64,000 bases of DNA from Arion vulgaris (lineage: Eukaryota > Mollusca > Gastropoda > Stylommatophora > Arionidae), in contig CM036753.1 of the NCBI GenBank assembly GCA_020796225.1, positions 79,691,441-79,755,440 on the forward strand. Reading direction: 5' to 3'. Below are positions 62,101 through 64,000 of this stretch, one piece after another. Position 1 is the first letter of the stretch. The number at the start of each line of letters is the position of its first letter. The notes under the pieces are model-generated. The model was not told where the DNA came from, made no database searches, and saw only the letters and a program-made list of their open reading frames with translations. The position numbers were made by a program, and so were the translations under genes.

Positions 62101-63231
62101 TTAAACATAAATTAAAGCCCTTTCAAAATAAATGTCTTCAGAGAATTATGTGAATATTTTGGTCAGAAAATATCTCAAATGAGAGCTATGAGAGAAAACC
62201 AATCGCATATCAGTAGCAACTATGATCAGAAGAAGATAAAGCCAACTGGAATGTAGAATGCCAGTGTTATTTGGCTAAGATAGCTCTCTAATGGACAGCG
62301 GATAGAAGGGTTAGAAGAGGCAGACAAAAAGGAAACATGGAGAAGGATGATAGAAAGGGAAATAAAAGAATTTGAACTGATATGGGATATTATGTAGGGA
62401 AAGGCAGTGGACTCACAGCAATGGAGATCACTTTTGACTGTCTTATGTGTCAACATTGACATAAAAGGATACAAATAGATACAGAATAGTAAACTTGTCG
62501 GGGGACTGCCTAGAGTAGTTGATAGTAGCTCGGCCTGCTAGCTGTGAGACGCCTCATAGCTCGGGTTCGAACCTACTGTCCGGCATTTGTTCGAGTCCCC
62601 TGGTCTTACTCAGGACGATAACGTGAGTACCTCTGAAGTCGGAGAAAATCTGCCTGTATGGCGAGGAATACTAATTACGAGTACATTGAGCACACGGCTG
62701 CCAGTGTAAAGTAATTTACAATGTGCATGCTGCTGCCATTGTAAGAAATTGGAAAAACGGATTTTCACGCAAAATTCAGTTTCAGAGATGAAACTTCGTC
62801 TGAGTTGAAAGCGGATGAAGAAAAAAAAAGAAAAAAGAAAGAAAAAAAGAAAAAAAAGTAAACTTGTCTCCAGAAAACAAAATGAAAATAGGGAAGGAGT
62901 GAGGCACTAAGAAGACAAAAAAGGGAATATTTGTGATGGCACAACATGAAAGTTAAGGTAACGACTAAATGAAAAAAAAAGCGTTGAAATGAGTTATGAA
63001 GGAAACTGATTATCAACATTATTGAGCAAGGACATTTTTGTCTCACCCATCCGGGGAAAAACCAAAGCCAAACACTGCTCCCCAGTCCATGCCATCACAT
63101 GGTGTTGTATCTGTCACTTGAATTGGTGTCATTGTGGAATAAAGGGATGAATATATGCTGTCTTTCCATCCCCTATCATTTGATCTCCCCACACACCGAT
63201 CACTCACATATTTGAGAAATGAAAAACTCAT
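49103..63231 (-). CDS. DCAF10: DCAF10 (WDR32) orthologue, DDB1- and CUL4-associated factor
   Basis: Seven exons on the minus strand, join 63231-63047, 60058-59945, 58563-58366, 56182-56021, 52622-52466, 50810-50751, 50164-49103. Every GT-AG junction is phase-compatible; the sum is 1,938 bp, exactly 646 codons including stop. Family knowledge: DCAF10 is a WD40 substrate receptor of the CUL4-DDB1 ubiquitin ligase; the human protein is about 560 residues, so this is longer, mostly in an acidic Ser-rich linker in the last exon. Visible blocks: FGFSPDGSLLAAACEN, CSDDSTVRLWDARFLN, RILRGHTSWVKNIEY, SGFDGNIFGWDIN, ITPDEKKMIISTMGGYFLLI and, at the C-terminus, EEPNIGRGFIKEQSFSADGR and FSPNHCMFVAGARDGSVSF. 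The LWDAR motif fits a DDB1-binding WDxR box. The start ATG lies just after a splice acceptor, so a 5' UTR exon is expected upstream of 63233. Confidence 0.94.
50280..50480 (+). mobile_element. SINE-like repeat, family S1d, 5'-truncated
   Basis: CAACTGATGTAGGACCTAGG, CAACGTACAATCGCTCTTAG and GTCAATATGGAGCATTCAAA with a GAAGAAAGAAGAAG tail match 33255-33445. Located in the intron between DCAF10 exons 7 and 6. Confidence 0.8.
50751..50810 (-). CDS. DCAF10: DCAF10 micro-exon 6 (60 bp)
   Basis: Encodes exactly 20 residues, VHPQGWCVASRNTTVDEESE, phase 0 at both ends, between TTATCTGGATAG and GTTAGT. It continues directly into WTCVHDIQ of the last exon, matching the DDEEWTCVYEF block of the family. 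Confidence 0.93.
51055..51215 (-). mobile_element. SINE body fragment, family S6
   Basis: CTTCTTCTTTCTTGCGTTCG, GTTCAGGCATAGTCAGGGCA and TCTCCGACTTCAGAGGTATC match 34230-34390 and the S6 body at 59040-59250. Confidence 0.65.
51590..52275 (+). mobile_element. LINE reverse-transcriptase fragment, interrupted by a TTAA MITE
   Basis: Shifted frames read EQTGFRPD-like text near 51655, LLRLSQRIQDSFQNKN-like text, YDRVW, GFLMKIINMEILPKLYNWIK and YFLSEKTIQTKTNDIISF. After the 222-bp interruption come KDVVKDGLPQGSSLCCTLFL and INSNDLANQMQ (RT motif 4-type LPQGS). It lies in a DCAF10 intron, antisense to the gene. Confidence 0.87.
51918..52135. mobile_element. TTAA-flanked MITE, 218 bp, inside the LINE RT
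   Basis: Ends CTGATTGGCT and AGCCAATCAG form a perfect 10-bp inverted repeat, directly flanked by TTAA on both sides (51914-51917 and 52136-52139). Removing the element with one TTAA restores the RT reading frame exactly (ATC TCT TTT AAG GAT). The left side continues CCCATAAGCCGCTGGGAGCG. Confidence 0.93.
52466..52622 (-). CDS. DCAF10: DCAF10 exon 5: linker before the second WD half
   Basis: From the acceptor AAATCTGTTACAG, the exon encodes FNPHHYWLMQLMNPPFHHPF, MFTRKRNRVEFMCDFPNADE and AESISTMQ; the donor is GTAGCT. Joining to the next exon gives ISTMQVHPQGW, as in the ITSLQLHPKGW block of vertebrate DCAF10. The alternative acceptor CCAATACAG would be out of phase. Confidence 0.88.
52838..52945 (-). 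mobile_element. Penelope-like element 3'-UTR fragment, diverged
   Basis: AAAGTACTGTAGTTTTACAA and CAGCAACATTTCGACCAAAA then GGTCTTTATCAAGC match the element's 3' end on the minus strand with many differences. It is older than the composite that begins 55 bp downstream. Confidence 0.8.
53576..54467 (-). pseudogene. Penelope-like RT C-terminus plus GIY-YIG endonuclease, broken frame
   Basis: Overlapping minus-strand frames cover the RT from YIDD to PLVSYRRDRSLKDMLVHSRL, a Cys-rich linker (GTVQCGAALQHVCLC) and the endonuclease NLIYAIICKRCNKAYIGETG. Frameshifts near 54050-54090, 54240 and 53770 prevent a single ORF. Confidence 0.87.
54470..54805 (+). pseudogene. GIY-YIG endonuclease domain, plus arm
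   Basis: Starts GTATCTTTTCCTTTAGGCAC, nearly the same truncation point as the 32126 insertion. One lost base in each of several places (for example near 54597 and 54628) shifts the frame. The second half reads HFNDTGHLGAHDVQVTAIRS and FALENRLIS. Confidence 0.88.
55325..55435 (-). mobile_element. LINE 3' end, family L-A
   Basis: The minus frame reads MSELPRIERCGEITCRPYAT, YNGMRGI with an (AAT)n tail at 55333-55347. It matches the 7553 and 17830 copies. Confidence 0.8.
55905..55985. repeat. Compound simple repeat (TA)n-T(n)-(CCCT)n-(TA)n
   Basis: TATATATATA, a T-run, CCCTCCCTCCCTCCC, CACCCACCC and TATATATATA follow each other in 80 bp. It is symmetric about the pyrimidine core and lies about 35 bp from the donor of DCAF10 exon 4. 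Confidence 0.9.
56021..56182 (-). CDS. DCAF10: DCAF10 exon 4
   Basis: Encodes YSANEKAEPLFSINGIMRTK, ITPDEKKMIISTMGGYFLLI and HDLELDHLKEDLSG. It matches the family block with LTPD and STSSGYLLILHDLDL. The acceptor is CTGATTATTGCAG, the donor GTGAGT. Confidence 0.95.
56360..56870 (+). mobile_element. Chimeric repeat S1c: S1 head joined to LINE-like 3' end
   Basis: The head CGCCTGAGTGGTTACCAGGC and S1 core up to GGATGCATGTGTCC are joined to GCTAGGGAATGCTAACCCGA and a LINE-type tail. The tail codes HRNYILQNCPQYADLRRKKW and SVQDKMYGLADNLRQMAAFI, then RESKNPI and stop. The minus copy at 45214-45660 has the same junction, so the chimera itself was mobilised. Confidence 0.83.
56880..57940. other. 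DCAF10 intron, no recognised element
   Basis: AT-rich sequence with a short duplicated phrase, CACTGAAAGACTAATTGTGC, at 57149 and 57789 (640 bp apart). No reading frame or SINE landmark was recognised. Confidence 0.5.
57950..58035 (-). mobile_element. SINE-like repeat, S1-type head fragment
   Basis: CTCCTTAGTTGCCTCTTACA, GCAGGCAACAGTGTTACTAT and TTTGGGCCTCAGAAACACAC are the reverse complement of the S1/S1d head module. The rest is missing. Confidence 0.6.
58366..58563 (-). CDS. DCAF10: DCAF10 exon 3: WD repeats with WDxR motif
   Basis: Encodes FLDNRTFATCSDDSTVRLWD, ARFLNSEVRILRGHTSWVKN and SGFDGNIFGWDIN. Two WD repeats with GH and WD signatures; LWDAR is the candidate DDB1-contact box. The donor is GTAATA, the acceptor AAAATGTTGCAG. 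Confidence 0.95.
58690..58870 (+). mobile_element. LINE 3' fragment
   Basis: In shifted frames it reads GSWINHVLRRPVTSTARLV and KRKTEEDQNIS / GRPKHLME-like text, the usual end of a LINE ORF2. It lies within 130 bp of DCAF10 exon 3. Confidence 0.55.
59035..59375 (-). mobile_element. tRNA-derived SINE, family S6, full length
   Basis: The minus-strand head is GGGGACTGCCTAGAGTAGTT, GATAGTAGCTCGGCCTGCTA (A-box) and CGGGTTCGAACCTACTGT (B-box). The body has GTACCTCTGAAGTCGGAGAA and CGCACGCTGCTGCCATTGTA-like text, ending in an A-rich tail (T-run at 59033-59051). Almost identical to the inverted copy at 62505-62860. Confidence 0.92.
59945..60058 (-). CDS. DCAF10: DCAF10 exon 2: first WD repeat
   Basis: Encodes SLLAAACENKCMLLYDPNNA and RLIQRRFKTHTDCVNCVR. 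The acceptor is CTACTTTTCAG and the donor GTAAGA. Phases match neighbours on both sides (1 base in, 2 out). Confidence 0.92.
60137..60370 (+). mobile_element. tRNA-derived SINE, family S7
   Basis: TTAGGCGCTTGGCTCAGGTT and CAATTCAACAGTAGG cover the B-box region. CTGTCAGGTTGACCCAGCCT, AACCACATCCCACATAGTGT and GCTGATGGTCAATGAAAAAC form the S7 body. The 5' A-box end is truncated. Confidence 0.75.
61315..61578. mobile_element. hAT-type MITE, 264 bp, with 8-bp target duplication
   Basis: CTTTAAAC at 61307-61314 and 61579-61586 is a perfect 8-bp duplication. The ends CATAGATTCCCAAA and the reverse complement of TTTGGGAACTTATG form an imperfect inverted repeat. The interior is GC-rich (CCCCCCTCCCCACC) without an ORF. 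An 8-bp duplication is the hAT signature. Confidence 0.9.
61727..61946. mobile_element. TTAA-type (piggyBac-like) MITE, 220 bp
   Basis: TTAA at 61723-61726 and 61947-61950 flank ends CCCTTTAGCTGCTA and TAGCAGCGAAAGGG, an inverted repeat of about 14 bp with one mismatch. The interior matches 567-771. CCC-starting termini next to TTAA fit piggyBac. Confidence 0.93.
62505..62860 (+). mobile_element. tRNA-derived SINE, family S6, full length
   Basis: GGGGACTGCCTAGAGTAGTT, AGTAGCTCGGCCTGCTAGCT (A-box) and CTCGGGTTCGAACCTACTGT (B-box) start it. GTACCTCTGAAGTCGGAGAA is the core, and a GAAAAAAAAAGAAAAAAGAA tail ends it. It is nearly identical to 59035-59375 in opposite orientation, 3.1 kb away. Confidence 0.93.
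63047..63231 (-). CDS. DCAF10: DCAF10 exon with start codon
   Basis: ATG (63231-63229) follows the acceptor TTTATTTTCAG by two bases. It encodes MSFSFLKYVSDRCVGRSNDR and YSTMTPIQVTDTTPCDGMDW, then GAVFGFGFSPDG. The human N-terminal Pro-rich region is absent; the start instead aligns with the WLKERSLGR region. The donor is GTGAGA. The acceptor before the ATG implies a noncoding first exon. Confidence 0.88.
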
Positions 63232-63354
63232 TCCTGAAAATAAACACACACAAAATATAATTCAGGTCTCATAATACATTAGTCTCATTTCACAATAAAA
63301 TAACAGATATGTCTCTCTCATCACTTATTATAGAACAACTAATTTATCTAAACA

Positions 63355-63610
63355 AACCGCCCAGTGGTTACGGGCCCAATTTGGGGTGTAAAGAATAGAA
63401 CCAGTGTTACCTGCCACGCATGTCATAAGAGGCGATTAATGTGGTTTGGCTGAAATCGAATGTACATGTCCTAAACGTGTACAAGTCTATGCGTTTAAAG
63501 GCCTACCAAACCTATATGCAACGTATACACGTTGTTGGCAAAGATCAAACATATCACAAAGAGTGATTAAAATTGGTCGTAAAACGAACGCAAAGAAGGA
63601 GAAGATCTAA
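63355..63610 (+). mobile_element. SINE-like repeat, family S1, full copy
   Basis: It starts CCGCCCAGTGGTTACGGGCC and ends CGCAAAGAAGGAGAAG, with AGAATAGAACCAGTGTTACC and CACAAAGAGTGATTAAAATT between. It is inserted about 120 bp upstream of the DCAF10 start-codon exon, in the intron expected before it. Confidence 0.85.
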
Positions 63611-64000
63611 ACAAACTTATTCCTAGATAAATAATGACTTCACGTTTTAAGATTGGTAAAAGAATGTCTGCTGCGCGGGCAATGCAGCTTATTGAACTTA
63701 TCACTTATGCATTGCCGATAATCAAGATGAATTATCTAGCAATGACAATAGTTTAAATTCAGATCACTTATTTAGTGAGGCTAGTAATCCTAAGCATCGC
63801 TAATGTATAGTAATTTCCTTGCAAATTCATTCATGTATGAATGTATGTTCAAAATAAACGATTTATTTGAGTTCCAGAGTTGCATGGTACTTTGATTACT
63901 ATAGTTAGTGCCAAAATTTAGTTTTTAAATGTGATTTTGTTACAAGTATTATGTTAGCCTTCTTTCTTATTTAACCATTCTTTGTGATCTGTATGGTTTG
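63611..64000. other. Right edge, upstream of DCAF10 coding region
   Basis: The region may contain part of the DCAF10 5' intron or a noncoding exon, but no promoter motif or exon can be supported. A short piece near 63950-63990 (TTCTTTGTGATCTGTATG) resembles repeat text. Confidence 0.4.

Larger units (their letters stand above)
60590..62480 (+). mobile_element. LINE remnant: EEP endonuclease to C-terminus, with nested MITEs
   Basis: Broken frames read DNRRHDVQTILGYFNAQVG (60655-60715) and DHILINEKWRRELQDIRIRR then AADIGIDHNLLIGNT (60893-60990), the classic endonuclease end of a LINE ORF2. Downstream pieces include EEADKKETWRRMIEREIKEF (62300) and DSQQWRSLLTVLCVN (62410), the C-terminus. Two MITEs (61315-61578 and 61727-61946) split it, and a SINE (62505) follows it. 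Plus strand, antisense to DCAF10. Confidence 0.83.

Overview
This is a eukaryotic, AT-rich, intron-rich and repeat-dense genomic window from an animal. Evidence: GT-AG introns of 0.3 to 5 kb, a DDB1/CUL4 substrate-receptor gene, a Penelope-like retroelement, hAT, Tc1/mariner and TTAA-type transposons, and many tRNA-derived SINE families. The protein types and TE mix suit an invertebrate, most likely a lophotrochozoan such as a mollusc; the species assignment is inference. No bacterial genes, CRISPR arrays or operons are present.

Layout: (1) 1-8.7 kb: minisatellites, a TTAA MITE, LINE pieces, several SINEs, an inverted Penelope-like pair, and a Tc1/mariner element (7509-8707) with two LINE tails inside it. 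(2) 8749-37749, plus strand: fifteen exons of an extracellular protein of repeated Cu/Zn-SOD-like domains (copper-only SOD-repeat protein, CSRP). Two of about seven domains keep all copper ligands, the rest have lost them, and the last exon encodes a GPI-anchor-like hydrophobic tail. The first exon or exons (signal peptide) were not found. Exon 6 carries an in-frame stop and a net frameshift. The introns hold a 3.1-kb 37-bp satellite, a 1.26-kb GC-rich island, a U2-snRNA-like sequence and a Penelope fragment with target duplications. (3) 37.8-49 kb: intergenic, filled with SINEs, LINE tails, a broken hAT transposase and a decayed pogo/Tigger-type DDE transposase. (4) 63231 down to 49103, minus strand: seven coding exons of a DCAF10 (WDR32) orthologue. 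The seven exons join in frame to a complete 645-residue protein. Its introns hold a LINE RT interrupted by a TTAA MITE, a 2.26-kb inverted Penelope composite, a LINE endonuclease/RT remnant with two MITEs in it, and an inverted pair of near-identical SINEs.

The two host genes converge, with about 11 kb between their 3' ends. They have no evident shared pathway: one is predicted to be a surface copper/SOD-like protein, the other an intracellular ubiquitin-ligase adaptor. All calls come from reading the sequence; no database search was run.
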